64,000 nucleotides of DNA from Physcomitrium patens (Eukaryota > Streptophyta > Bryopsida > Funariales > Funariaceae). The stretch is taken from positions 1,359,228-1,423,227 of the forward strand of contig NC_037253.1 in NCBI RefSeq assembly GCF_000002425.4. The letters run 5' to 3'. The position numbers and the translations under genes were made by a program. A model generated the notes under the pieces. It was not told where the DNA came from and did no database searches. It saw only the letters and a list, made by a program, of their open reading frames with translations. Below, in pieces: positions 46,829 through 58,627 of the stretch (its first letter is position 1; each line of letters opens with the position of its first letter).

Positions 46829-47378
46829 TGTCACGAATATATATTTACTATAATTCTTACTTAGGTGATATGAATAGGTAGAAGTATGTAAAAGTAGTTT
46901 AATTTCATAATATCTTCTAATAAAGCTTCGTAGAAGCTTCAAAGACGCTGCTTTGACTTTACATGTGTTTATACTTGATTAGTAGCTTAGAAACTTGGTC
47001 AACAAGTTAACCACGTGCCACACATGTTGGTAGCTTGCGAAACAAGCTAATTATGTGGCACCCACATATAAAACTTATCTTGCAAGTTAAGATATGTATT
47101 GTGTAAAGTTAACATATTTTTGGAGGTCCTATAGAACGTCGCCACGTAGCTCTTAGGTAGATAGTATATATAGAGGCAAAAGTAAAGCCTTTTTCACTCT
47201 TGTCTACTCCTTTCTTATTTCTAGTCTAATTTCAAGGGTCTCTAGTTTTCTTATCTTTTAGCAATAGTCATTCTAATTTCTTTTTTAATATACATATTTA
47301 GTTATTTCTATTTTGTCATCTTTCTTTGAGAAAATTCTCACTTTTTTATTTATTTTTATCAAGTTCTTGTCTTTGACA
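46829..47378 (+). repeat. Element D 5' LTR
   Basis: 550 bp. Contains an imperfect repeat of GCAAGTTA/AAGTTAAC-like words and a TATA box TATATATAG (47165-47173) followed by GGCAAAAG. The same TATA context is found in the 3' LTR (52436-52444) and at 15402-15408. Confidence 0.85.
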
Positions 47379-47590
47379 GATTAACAAGAGTGCACTTATA
47401 ATATCAGAGCTTTGTCTAATCTTGATTAAGAGTGGATTATTTCTTTCTTTTAATAAGACGTAAGTGTATTAGAAGTTGAGGATTACCCTCTTCTAAACTA
47501 ATATTATTCTTAGTATTTTCTTTATTTTTAAGTCCTTTCTTTTATTTGTCTTAAGCGATATTAGATATCTTTATTTTTCTAAGTATTATT

Positions 47591-48530
47591 ATGGCAGAAC
47601 TTGCTAAAATGAAGGTTACAATAGTACAAATGCAAGAGTAATTGAGAGAGTTAATGCTTGCGATACATCAATTCAATTTTCCACCACAAGGAGCAACAAG
47701 ATTGGCAAGAAGTAAAGATATAGAAATGATTGGAGCTGCTTCAACACTGCACTAAATCATGTCCTTTCTCTTATGATAGAACACCCTTCCAGTGTTAAAG
47801 AACCAAGAATAACCCTACCTGAGAAGTTTGATGGCACCAAATCAAAGTTTAGAGGATTTATCAATCAAGTAAAACTTGAGATTGAACTTCAACCCCAAAG
47901 CTATCCAACTCCAGGATCGCAAGTTAGATTCATTCATATGCTTCTTTTAGGTTCAGCATTATCATAGTTTTTATCTTTTCTTGAATGATGAGATCCAATA
48001 TTGGATAATCAGGAGGCTTTTTTGGCAGAGTTTTGATCCATATATGGAGAATATGATGCAATTCGTGTTGCAACCAATAAGATCTGTATTTTATGATAAA
48101 GCAATCGATCAATAATATTATATACTTCATAGTTTTGACAACTTGCAACTGATATCAAGTGGGATGATACTGCCCTTGTTAGCCAATTTCTCTATGGATT
48201 ACAATATGAGGTAAAAAAATTTAATGTTCAACTTACTTGATTCTAAAACATTGAGTCAAGCAATTGACTTTGTTGTGAAGTGCAACAATCCTCTTTTTGA
48301 ATTTCGATCTGAGAACCATACAAGTGGACCTCAACGTTACTATAATTCAATGGCAATACCAACATTTTTTCAACACATACATTTAGAAGTAGAGGATATG
48401 CAAATTGATGTAGTACATTTTAAACCTCTTATTGAACAAAAAAAGACTCGTCATCGTTAAGAAGGATTGTGCTTATATTGTGGAGAACCTAAGCACATTG
48501 CTCAACATTGCCCAAAGAAGTGATGCAACC
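47591..48530 (+). pseudogene. Element D gag with zinc knuckle (broken)
   Basis: Begins MAELAKMKVTIVQMQE-stop at 47591. The open piece 47773-47967 reads PEKFDGTKSKFRGFINQVKL, then FIHMLLLG and a stop where tryptophan is expected; next NQEAFLAEF and SQAIDFVVKC; then the knuckle CLYCGEPKHIAQHC (about 48472-48513, CX2CX4HX4C) followed by PKK. The capsid pattern resembles gags with a fused RVP_2-type protease. Several stops. Confidence 0.8.
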
Positions 48531-48673
48531 ATAAAATGAAGAGTATGGCTATCAAAGAAGATAGTATGTCAGAAAATAAGTTTGTTCAGCTACAAAAGGG
48601 ACCGTGTAGGTGGAATCTTATGTAACACCTAGTGAAGGTCCTATTCTCTTGTTAGAACCATCTCCTTGTTTTA

Positions 48674-49944
48674 TGATGTCAGGATAAAGAGAGTTTGCCT
48701 CAAAAAAATGCTGGGCTTTTGGCTTTCACTAATTATTCAATCAAGCTTGAAAATAAGGGAAGCCCTAAGTTTATATATAATTTTTTCCTTTTTGAGTAAT
48801 TACACCAAATACACAATCCTCAAGTAATCCACAACTTCCAAAATATGATGAAATCTTCTAAAACCTTGTTTATTCTTGTGTAGAGATTTTTCCGAACTTC
48901 AATACCTCATATCTCCTAATCCGACTGTCCAAACAAACTCAAATTTTACATGAGGTACTGATGTATTCTTATTAACTTCTACAACAATTTTCAACCACAA
49001 ATTCATTGCAGATCTTGAGATATCTTGAAAACCCTAACAGTCGCTTCAAACCCTTGGCTTTATACATCCATGTGCAATTTTCTTCATATCTCACAAAATA
49101 TAAGCTCAAATTCCACGAAATTTATATGTATAGCTTCTTAATACAAAATTTTACATTCTTCAAAAAGTTTGAGCCAAAAATTCATCCGAAAACTCAAATT
49201 ATGGCTCCAACCATTACTACAAACAAACCCGCTTACTTACTGCTTTTGATTTGAAAGCGCCGCCTTCAACTCCTTACAACTCTTTCATATAAACTCCAAA
49301 AGCAATAATTCTTTCATGAAAGATGTAGGCCTTGAAATCGCCGTTCTAGTCGCATCTTTTGATCTTCAAAAGCTGCTGTAAAACTCCTCGTACTCTCAAA
49401 AGAGTAACAGTATGTCTTAATAAACACCTTAACTTCAAATGGCTATAAATTTTTCACCCTAACTCCAAATCCTCTAATTTTTGCACACAAATTGTATCCC
49501 AAATCCTAAAATTGACAATCCTAGCTTGTAATCTCCGAATGTCTTCTTTGAAATCACCGAAACCCTTCTTAAGGTCGTGGGCAGCCTCCTCAAAGTCCAT
49601 TGGGCATAGTATTCAACCAATAGGGATGAAGTTCCCTATTCCTTGCCTTCATCCGACCATGCCTTGCTTTCATCCCTTCCAATTAGTCTCTTACTAGTTT
49701 AGATTTTCATCCTCAAGCTTCCACCTTCTCCCAAGACTTCATACAAAATATTTAGGTCCTATATATATATATTTAATGTCAAAATCAAAACAAGTAATGA
49801 AACATAATAAAGTTTCTTATACCAATTCTTTTTAATTTAATCTACTAGCCACTCTAACATACGTCTAGATTTATTAATATATAATATGTTCTAACTAATT
49901 TTTACATATTGTAAGCATTTACGATACAACAACGATAAATGTTA
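48674..49944 (+). mobile_element. H3: solo-LTR-like insert between gag and protease of D
   Basis: 1271 bp from TGATGTCAGG to ...AATGTTA, with perfect 5-bp duplications TTTTA at 48669-48673 and 49945-49949. It shares with H1 the GGGCAGCCTCCTCAAAG segment (49569), CCAATAGGGATG, and the end region CATATTGTAAGCATTTACG. No coding capacity; the short ORFs at 49006 and 49512 are chance. Confidence 0.85.
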
Positions 49945-49949
49945 TTTTA

Positions 49950-50545
49950 GAATCTAAACATCATAAAGCCTCTGCCTTTCTAGATTCAAGAGCCTCAGCA
50001 TGTTTCTTAGATGAAAAATTTGCTAAAAGACATAGCATACTATTAGTGAAGAAAATTAAATATGTTCATGTAGAAGTCATAGATGGTCGTCCGTTGTCTT
50101 CAAGAGATGTTACTCATGAAATCCTTCCTACATAAGTAGCAACTAATAGTCATAGTAGCTTTATAATATTTAATATCGTTAGATCTCCCTCCAATCCAAT
50201 CATTTTAGGTTTATCATGGCTAGAAAAATATAATCCTAAAATAGATTGGACTTCTCGTAGTCTTGATTTTATTGAAAGTATAACTTAGAGCATAGTTAAT
50301 CAAATAGAAAGTCATAAGTCTAGTATAATTAAACATATATTTGTAAGTACAAGAGCTTTCTTGCATGATGCAAAAGAAGGATCACCTTGTATTATTTATG
50401 CTCCACCTATTTCTACTGGTGGAAAGACTTCAAGTGGCATTTCAAGCCAATATCAAGATTTTCAAGATATATTTGAGAAAAAGAATGCGGATACTCTTTC
50501 GGAACATTGTTCTTATGATTGTTTAATTGACATTCAAGAAAGAAC
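49950..50545 (+). pseudogene. Element D protease (decayed)
   Basis: Reads KASAFLDSRASACFLDEKF, then HVEVIDGRPLSSRDVTHE and FNIVRSPSNPIILGLSWLEK. The active-site triad is D-S-R instead of D-S-G. The ILG strand is intact. The link region to RT (50361-50549) has VSTRAFLHDAKEG-like sequence. Confidence 0.8.
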
Positions 50546-51195
50546 ATAATCACTATTTGGACCAATCTACAATTTATCACAAAATGAATTGGCTGAACTC
50601 AAGGAGTATATTGAAGAAAATCTGGCCAAGAACATTCCGAATCTCCAGCATGAGCTCCAATTTTATTTGTAAAGAAAAAAGATGGATCATTGTGGATGTA
50701 TGTCGATTAGTAAAGACTCAATAAAATTACCATCAAGAATAGGTATCCGCTACCTTTGATATCTGGACTTCTTGATCAATTGAATCAAGCTAAGATCTAT
50801 ACAAAAATAGATCTATAAGGAGCATACAATCTGGTATGCATCAAACAAGGAGATGAATAGAAGATTGCATTTTGAACAAGGTATGGACATTTCAAATATA
50901 ATATCATGCCTTTTGGACTTACAAATATACAAGAATATTTCAACATCTAATGAATGATGTATTTAGAGAGTTTTTAGATAATTTAGTTTTCTATTACCTA
51001 GATGAAATCTTAATCTATTTTAAGAATATAGAAGAAGATGAACTTCATGTTCATCATAGATTACAATAAATAAGAGATGTGGGATTCTATGCCAAGATAA
51101 AAAAGTATGTATTTCATACTACTCAAGTTGACTTCTTAAGATACATAATTTCAAATGATCGACTTATGATGGATTCTAAGAAAATTTAAGCTATT
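50546..51195 (+). pseudogene. Element D reverse transcriptase (decayed)
   Basis: LKEYIEENLAKN opens the domain, as in C. Palm blocks are recognisable across several frames, with the catalytic motif FYYLDEILIYFKN (YLDE instead of YLDD) and DFLRYIISN. At least six stops or frame changes. Confidence 0.8.
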
Positions 51196-51830
51196 ATGGA
51201 TTGGAAGATCTCAAAAATGGTAAGAGATGTCGAATTTTTTTTGGGATTCGCCAACTACTATCAGATCTTTATTAAAGACTTCTCTCAAGTTGCAGCTCTA
51301 CTTACACGTTTGACTTGTAAAGATAAACTTCAATGGAATCAAGAAGCAAAAGTAGCATTTGAAGCTTTGAACATATACTTTGTTTCTATACCAATCTTAT
51401 ATCATGTCAATTTTTTTATACCATTTTTTATAGAAACAAACACATCAGACTTTATTTTTGGTATCGTATCATCATAAATAGGAATAAATGATAAACTTCA
51501 CCTAGTAGCTTTTCATTCCAAAAAAATTTCAGCAACCGAGATCAACTACAAGATCCATGATAAAGAACTTCTTACAATCATGGATTCGTTTCAAGAATAG
51601 CAACATTATCTAGAAGGTGCTCTCAGTCCAATCACCGTATATACAAATCATAAGAACTTTAAATATTTTATGTCAGCATGTGTTTTGAATCATTGCCAAG
51701 TCCATTGGAATATGTCTTTGTCAAGATTTGAATTCAAGATGACTTATTGACTGAAAAAACAACAAGGTTTATCAGATGCACTTTCTAAATGATCTTACCT
51801 TGCACCAAAGAAAAATAATGTTGCTTTTGA
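51196..51830 (+). pseudogene. Element D RT connection and RNase H
   Basis: FFLGFANYYQIFIKDFSQVA is the conserved thumb/connection block. RNase H follows with FIETNTSDFIFG (D replaced in the usual ETDASD pattern), [26 protein letters not shown] and VYTNHKNFKYF, then LSRFEFKM and SDALSK. Clear gypsy order, several stops. Confidence 0.85.
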
Positions 51831-52213
51831 TCAGCAATGGATAATTCTTTCAAAGCCAAAGTATCTTCATCTTTCAGCAATGAAATCAATACTAACTATT
51901 GATTCAACTTTCATTAAGCAAGTTTAGTCAAATATGTCTTTTGATCTTTTTATTTATGATATTAAGAAAAATCCCTCAAAGTCTCATGTTACTTCCAAGT
52001 TTGAATTCAAGAACAATCTACTATATTTCAAAGGATGCCTATATTTTCCAGAAGGTAAAGCTCGATTACGTGTTCTTCAAGCTCATCATGACTTTCCAAC
52101 AGCATGACATTTTGGGTACAATAAAACTTTGGAACTAATATCAAGGGATTTTTGGTGGCCTCCAAAGATGAAAGGTAGTCAAAGATTTTGTACAATCTTA
52201 AGATGTTTGCTAT
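51831..52213 (+). pseudogene. Element D integrase zinc-binding part, truncated
   Basis: ARLRVLQAHHDFPTA and GYNKTLELISRDFWWPPKMK are the H-H part of the integrase zinc domain, followed by a QSxDVCY-like cysteine segment at about 52190-52213. The sequence then runs straight into LTR (GCTGCTTTGACTTTACATG), so the catalytic core and C-terminus are deleted. Confidence 0.8.
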
Positions 52214-52648
52214 AGATGCTGCTTTGACTTTACATGTATTTATACTATATTGATAGCTTAGAAACTTGGTCAACAAGTTAACTGCATGCCAAATATGTTG
52301 GTAGCTTGCAAAATAAGCTAATTATGTAGCATCCACACAAAAAACTTACCTTGCAAGTTAAGATATATGTTGTGCAAAGTCAACACGTTTTTGGAGGTCC
52401 TATATAACGTTGCCATATAGCTCTTAAGTAGATAGTATATATAGAGGCAAAAGTGAAGCCTTCTTCATTCTTATCAATTCCTTTCTTGCTTCTAGTGTAG
52501 TTTCAAGGGTCTCTAATTTTCTTGTCTTTTGACAATAGCCATTCTAGTTTCTTTCTTAATATACATATTTAGATATTTCTATTTTTTTATCTTTTTTTAA
52601 AAAAATTCTTACTTGTTTATTTTTTTTATCAAGTTTTTATCTTTAATA
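52214..52648 (+). repeat. Element D 3' LTR, 5'-truncated
   Basis: Matches 46945-47378 of the 5' LTR with moderate divergence. The first ~115 bp are missing, lost together with the integrase core. Confidence 0.85.
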
Positions 52649-52737
52649 ATTAATTATTTTAAAATAATAATCTAATTATATTTTGTAATAAATTAAAATC
52701 TAATAATGTGCCTCTCACCAAATTATATAGTAAATTG

Positions 52738-52785
<48 letters not shown>

Positions 52786-52820
52786 TTTATATAGCAGTTG
52801 ATCCATAATACAACTATAGA
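52649..52820 (+). repeat. H2, second part
   Basis: ATTAATTATTTTAAAATAATAATC and the following CTAATAATGTGCCTCTCACC match the 3' part of H1 (AAAATCTACTAACATGGCTC, 27719). A (TA)n tract (52743-52781) is inside. It ends near CCATAATACAACTATAG. Confidence 0.65.
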
Positions 52821-55200
52821 GAGTTCTTCTTTAAATAAGAGAGTTTTTTTTGCAGCTACTCACATTGATTATATTCCATGTAATTGATCAACAAATTAGA
52901 TCAACAAATTGCTCCATGGTTTGAACAAACTTGCAATGTGATTGCAAGTTTATTTAACTTGCTCTACAAATATTATTTCTAAAACTTATTTGGATGAGAT
53001 TTTGTTACATTCAACAACTAAATTATTTGTTTAAATGTTGGATCTATCTTGAATAAAGCCTTTGATAGTTAAAATCTTTAAAAAGATAAAAACCACAATA
53101 AAAATCAATGTCAATTATAATAAGATGAATTTAAAAAATAAATGAGCATTATTACTTAATCTTGCCTAATAAATCAAAAATTTTGTGTAATATTTTTGTA
53201 ATGTAATATAAAGAAATAAAAATTTTGAAACACAAAGTACAATAATAGTACAATAATTGTGATTGAGAAGATAATTCAATCTATGCAATACCAATAGTAA
53301 TTTTTTTTAATGATTTGTCATTACATAATTTAGAATAAACATATCATTTAATGCTAGAACAACAACTAAAGCCCTACAATTCAAAGGCTTAGTTATTGTT
53401 TATAAAATCTTCTTTAGCATGATCTTTACTTATGGTGGTATTGCTGCTTTCAAACACCAATGTTGTTGTATTGTGACACAATTATATGGTAAAAATATGA
53501 CTAAAAATATTGTTTTAATTATTACTCTATTATATTACTTCAACAAGAATTCAAAATATTTTAATAAAGCTTTTATGAAAGCCTCTTAGCCTATTTTCTT
53601 GTCTTAATAGCAAATAGATAAAAGTTAGTTAGTATTTTTACCTTCTAGGATATAGAAACTCTTTTATTATCTTATGATAGATTAGATTGATACTTGAGAA
53701 TTGACCGTTTGTGAGACAGGATCAATATCAAACCTCTAGTCACAAAAATGACTGTTTAGGACAAATTAAGCATTCATTCAAAGGTCAAAGATTAGGATCT
53801 CATAGCTAGCTTCAAGCTCTTTCTAAAAGCATAAGGATTGTTTTTGTAGGATTTTTAAAGATTTGAAAATTATTATTCAAAGTCAGGTTTTATATTGGTG
53901 ATTTGGATTTTATATAATATAATTAGGGCTAGCAATTTTGGCTAGTTCATGCAATTGGTATAACATCTATAGTTCAAAATTTGAAACTATTTGGATTATT
54001 GGGTATGCTAAGTGTATACAAAATTTTGTGATAATCTAATAGTGTGGTTCAAAGATATTTGGTTTTTAGCACAAGAGGATTTCAAAGGTTGGTAGTTTGG
54101 GGTTGGATAGGGTTTCTATGATATTTGAAGATCTACTTATTGGATCAAGGTGAAAATTGGCATGGTCTTGAAGGACTTGAAGATCAGGTTGTATACCAAT
54201 TTTGAATTGAATTTAATAGTTGAAGAAGGAGAAATCACTACTAGAACTTTTGCTTCATCTTTCAAGTTGGCGGTCGAGTGACATCAATATAGTTTTTGGA
54301 AGTTCTCTCACAATCTGTAAGTTGGATTGGGCTGAAATTTCTTAAGCATATAGAAGACTTACATTGACTATTGCATGCAAAATTTCATATCAAGTGGATG
54401 GTCAAATTATAAGCTACAACTTATCAAAGCTCACTGATTAGAATTAGGACTTACAAGAAAAATCTAAATTGCTTAAATATGAAAGTAATAAGATGATTGG
54501 GATTTATGTATGATTAAAGCTACTAAGAAGAGTGTTTTTATACACTTTTGAATTGAAATTCAGATTATATTCTTCTCATATGGATAAAACCTATTAGGAT
54601 TTCTTGGATACTTGTAAAACCCAACTTCACCTTCCACAGCTAGATGCCTGGTGCATTCCCAAACAAGTCAATATGTTATATGAAAATATTCAAAGAAAAG
54701 AAAATAATAAGAAATAAAAAGAAAAGTTGACAAACTTCTATGCTATCCAAAAGATTATAATTCAATATGATATCCAATCAAATTTGGTGAGCCTTCCTTG
54801 ATGTATTTACTTTTCCTATGCCTATATAATAACAAATTGATATAATATGATATAGTATAAAGTGCATAAATATGAAGAAGAGAAAATCAATATCCAAATG
54901 AACACACTCTCAACATACTCCTTTACTAAATAAAAGTTACAAAAAAATATGGCAATAGCTATATTAATTTTTTTCTCCACAACTATTGAGGCAATCCCAA
55001 TGTTAAGTAAAGCCTACATAAAAAACAGCAATCAAATGAGTGCATGAAGGCACTTACTTTGCAATGCAAAGCTTTGTAAAACAACTTATAAATTGGCCTA
55101 AGAATCTTATAAAACAACCTTTGAACTCTAAAGAAGGTGAATTTTTTTGATAAAAATAAAGATCCATCCATACAACCATATAGAATCACTACTTATTTAT

Positions 55201-55236
<36 letters not shown>

Positions 55237-56100
55237 TAATTGATACAATAAATATTACATGTGGTATATTAAATTTTACTTTTTAAATTAAAATAAATAT
55301 ATAAATTATTAATCTATAATTTTTTAAATTTTATTAAAAATTGGCCAAAATTAGTAGTAAGTCTTGATTCCTTAGAATTTAGTCAATTAAAAATTATTAA
55401 ATAGTAATATTAATTTTTTATTTAAAATATATTTAAAAAATTAAAAATATATATATTATATATTAAAAATATATATTTTATGTGATTAACAAACAACTAT
55501 AAGATCTTATAAATTAAAAATCATAATGAAAGACATTCTTAAGTTTTTTTTATTGATAAAAATAATTAGTATCTAAAATCCAACAATTAGGTCAAATTAA
55601 ATATTTCAATAGTAAATAATAACTAAGTTTTCTGAAGTTTATAAGAAATATCTATAATACTATTAATAAATAAATTATTTAAGTAGATAAAAATAAATGA
55701 AATAATTGTAAATAGATATATTTTTATTTAGAATTTCTTCTTCAAGTAACATTGAGGAAGGTTTTTAGATACATGATAAACATATTGGTTTGTAAAGCTA
55801 TAGAAATGTGCCACATAGATATAATCTTATTTCAAAATAAATCTTATATTTAGAAAGTTATAAGAAAAGTGTTTTAGAACTTTGACTCTTGACTGGCAAG
55901 TTGTGTGGTACTTTAGAAACTTTAACATAGTCTTGTTATTAGTTGGTATACTTGGAGGTAAAACCAAAGCAATCTTCAACTTTATCAACATTCTTTTGTT
56001 CTCTACTTTACATTCTAGTCTTTCTAATACTTTTTATATTTAAAAAAAGTAATTTTAGTACCTTCCAGAATAGTAGTTCAAACAACCATTGTTGATGTGA
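52821..56100. other. AT-rich stretch with a possible degenerate LTR, no gene
   Basis: No coding region. 53780-54680 is less AT-rich and shows weak A-family LTR traits: AGCTAGCTTCAAGCTC near 53805 and CCACAGCTAGATGCCTGGTGCATTC near 54635, compare AGCTAGCTTCAAG and CCAGACGCCCGACGCATTC in B's LTR. A similar TGCCTAGTACATTC is at 43540. A (TA)n tract is at 55208-55233. The LTR reading is tentative. Confidence 0.4.
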
Positions 56101-56171
56101 TACAGCTCAAACAATCCCAGTTCCATCTTCCCTTCAATTGTAAGTGAACAAGTCAAGAAAGCGTGGGTGCT

Positions 56172-56367
56172 TTAGCGTTGAGTCCCCAGCAAGACAGATT
56201 GTTGAATTTGCAGCAGCTCCATGTCTCTGTTCATGCTCTTACTATATTGTGTAAAATATAGACTCATGTGTTTTACAATGTTGGGACAAGGAGAACCAAA
56301 TCCCTCCATCAACCTCCCAAAGGATTCAAAAATATAACCAAGTGCAAGTTGTAGAATTTCTTGATTA
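56172..56367 (-). CDS. Possible terminal exon of an unrecognised gene
   Basis: In the GC-richer island, the minus strand has an open 64-codon segment that ends in TAA (56172-56174) and is preceded by a pyrimidine-rich TGTTCCCTAG that could be a 3' splice site (AG at 56368-56369). The peptide (NQEILQLALGYIFESFGRLM at its start) has balanced composition with amphipathic, helix-like spacing and is unlike the surrounding low-complexity translations. I do not recognise a family. It could also be chance. Confidence 0.25.
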
Positions 56368-57155
56368 CTAGGGAACAGGACCCAGCTTCGCCCTGGCTGC
56401 GTCAATCAATAGCACATTGAAGCCTTCATTCATTTGGGGTTTGGAGTATGAGTACCAATGCGTGGAAACTCGCTTCCATAATTTCCTGATCGAAGGTGAA
56501 GTGTGATTCACACTTCTACGGTGGGTTCATGAGAGGGTGCAGTATGAGTAACAAATGAAGCTTGTTGGAGAAAACATATTCACTTTTACATCTCAAGTGA
56601 TAACCGTTATCAGTCAATTGAAGAAGATTCCAGCTGCATTTACACAGTGCTACGCATAACTCTTCAACGTATCACTCGCCAAGGACCTTACGACCTTATC
56701 TGAAAAATTATGTGCCATTCTACTCTTCAACAATCGTGTGAAAGAGTGAAACTGAAAGTTGGGAGGTTATTGTTCATTAAACAGAAGTCGTTGAACTTAA
56801 CAAGATCTGGTCAAAGGCAGAGACCACGTCAAGCTGGACAAGAGAACATCCGATGCACCAGTTGCAAAGACACCTTAAATGTCGAAACCTGCATTTACGG
56901 CATGAGATTGAAAGAAAAATAAGTGCCTGGTTAAATCGCTGAATCTAAACTTCACTCCAAGGCAAGATAGGGAACTGCAAAAATAATCGATCAATAGGAT
57001 AATGTGCACCCAAGTCTTCCGAAGTTATCACACTCAATCGATTTCGTAGTCTAAGTGCAAATTTGGACGGAATTGATGGGATTGGTATTACCAAGCAGTA
57101 AGCTTCTCAGAAAATATTCATTCAATAAATAAGAATTAGATAAAACAAAATTAAC

Positions 57156-57250
57156 CGATGCCGGTTCTATGTCGGGAGGATCATGCTCAAAGAGTTTCTG
57201 GTAGATGTTTATCAGGAACCCCTTCCCTGTGCCAGTAGATGCTACTACAA
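57156..57250 (-). CDS. Possible internal exon with a glycine-rich nucleotide-binding-like loop
   Basis: A 95-bp minus-strand segment is bounded by AG (TATGTATTAG before 57250) and GT (GTTAATTT after 57156). One phase is open and reads VVASTGTGKGFLINIYQ, then KLFEHDPPDIEPAS. STGTGKG could be a Walker-A-like P-loop. ASTGTG is also reminiscent of the FMN loop of flavodoxin-type domains. The evidence is too short to choose, and no neighbouring exon is assured. Confidence 0.25.
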
Positions 57251-57262
57251 CTAATACATATC

Positions 57263-57339
57263 GTTAATCAAGGTGTTGTTGTTAGGCTCCTGACATAATA
57301 CGATTTCAAGAGCCTAACAATGAAGACACCTTAATCAAC
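57263..57339. repeat. Imperfect hairpin
   Basis: The left arm 57263-57289 (GTTAATCAAGGTGTTGTTGT, then TAGGCTC) pairs with the right arm 57310-57339 (GAGCCTAACAATGAAGACAC, then CTTAATCAAC), with few mismatches and a 20-base loop. It lies beside the possible exon 57156-57250. Confidence 0.85.
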
Positions 57340-57924
57340 AAAATGCATCTGTTGCAGCAGCAGCTACTGACACAGGGATAGGCATCACACAAGCTATACA
57401 GACAGGAAAGGGAGAACGGAATGGAGGCTGGGACACATAACCAAAAATTCTGCTTTTAAGGGAAACCTGATGCCTGTAGTCCTGAACGTTGTGCTCTGAA
57501 ACATGCTTAAGTTTATGGAAGAGACACCTCCTGAATGTTGCAGGTAGTTGAGAATTTTCAAATATTAAGCATGTAGCTAAAGACAAGAAAGTATCAATTG
57601 TATTTTAAGGCTGAAAACATAAATTGACTGACAACAACCTTGACTTTTCCAAGCTCATTCTAATGTGTCGTTCGGAATACATATCAACGCCCACCCTCCT
57701 TGAAAAATTCGAACGCAATTGCCGCAGTGTTCATAACAGCGACGCAAATTAATCCACACGAGGTTAGGAAATCATAGTTTGGAACCGAATACATGAAAAC
57801 TTCCCTGCCGACACACAATCGGAAAACTGGTTTTCAACGCCCAATTTCATAGTTTCACATTTTTTTTCCTGACTAACGCTCACCTTAGCCTCAAAACACT
57901 ACCTCAGAGAAAATTAAGACGACT

Positions 57925-58092
57925 ATGATGTCTAGACGTGGTTCTTCAGAAATAAAGATACAAAGCAGACGTGGGCAATTGCATGCAAGGATCCTTGGGG
58001 ATAATTCGTTGTACAGCCAGATTCATGAACCGCTTACTTTGCATTCCCCAGATGCATCTGTCTCGAATTCAGAATCGGATTATGAGTTGTAG
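57925..58092 (+). CDS. Short ORF, 55 codons, function unknown
   Basis: ATG-ATG at 57925/57928 opens a frame reading MSRRGSSEIKIQSRRGQLHA and ending in a serine/glutamate-rich segment (SVSNSESDYEL) at TAG 58090-58092. Codon use is mixed and not AT-driven. It could be a real small protein, an exon end, or chance in this GC-richer island. Confidence 0.2.
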   Translation: MMSRRGSSEIKIQSRRGQLHARILGDNSLYSQIHEPLTLHSPDASVSNSESDYEL

Positions 58093-58627
58093 GTCAGAAA
58101 CCAAAATAATAGACAACAAGCCCGAGACCAAAATAATGAACAACTGTGATCTCTAACATAATAACATTGATAATCGAATCCAACTTAAGGAAAACGCGAT
58201 CTTCATCCCTTGTACCAAAATCCTACGCCAAAAGCAAACTCCAACGTGGTGTAATCAATCGTGACTGAGAACACACACAGGGCGAAGCACAATGCTTTCC
58301 ACATTTATATTCACCTCCTAGAATATGAAAAAAACATCCTCAACAATCAGGACACAGCGAATGTAATAAACAATCTGAAAACACAAGTATAGTGTGCGCC
58401 GATCTCAGATGGAAGAGGATCGCCTTTAATAATCAACGGGCGGAGTAACAACTTGCCAATTTTTTCCCGTCAAAAACATTTGCCGACTAGATGCATCTGC
58501 GCCAGAGATCTTTCTTCCTCAAACCTAAACCCAAAGTAAAAACCAGGGCAGAGAGATCCCCTCTGTCAATCTGACACTACGAGACCCTGTGAAATATACT
58601 TAATCCTGCCACACACAATCCTCTAGC

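Larger units (their letters stand above)
46829..52648 (+). mobile_element. Element D: Ty3/gypsy retrotransposon nested in H2
   Basis: The 5' LTR (46829-47378, 550 bp, TGTCACGAATAT...TCTTTGACA) and a 5'-truncated 3' LTR (52214-52648) flank gag, a knuckle, protease, RT, RNase H and the zinc-binding start of integrase. Flanks are ATTTA and ATTAA, a plausible decayed duplication. H2 resumes right after the element. All frames are broken and the integrase core is deleted. Confidence 0.85.

Noticed and set aside
53780..54680. Certain A-family LTR
   Set aside because: Only two short word matches (AGCTAGCTTCAAG and GCCTGGTGCATTC); kept as a tentative note.
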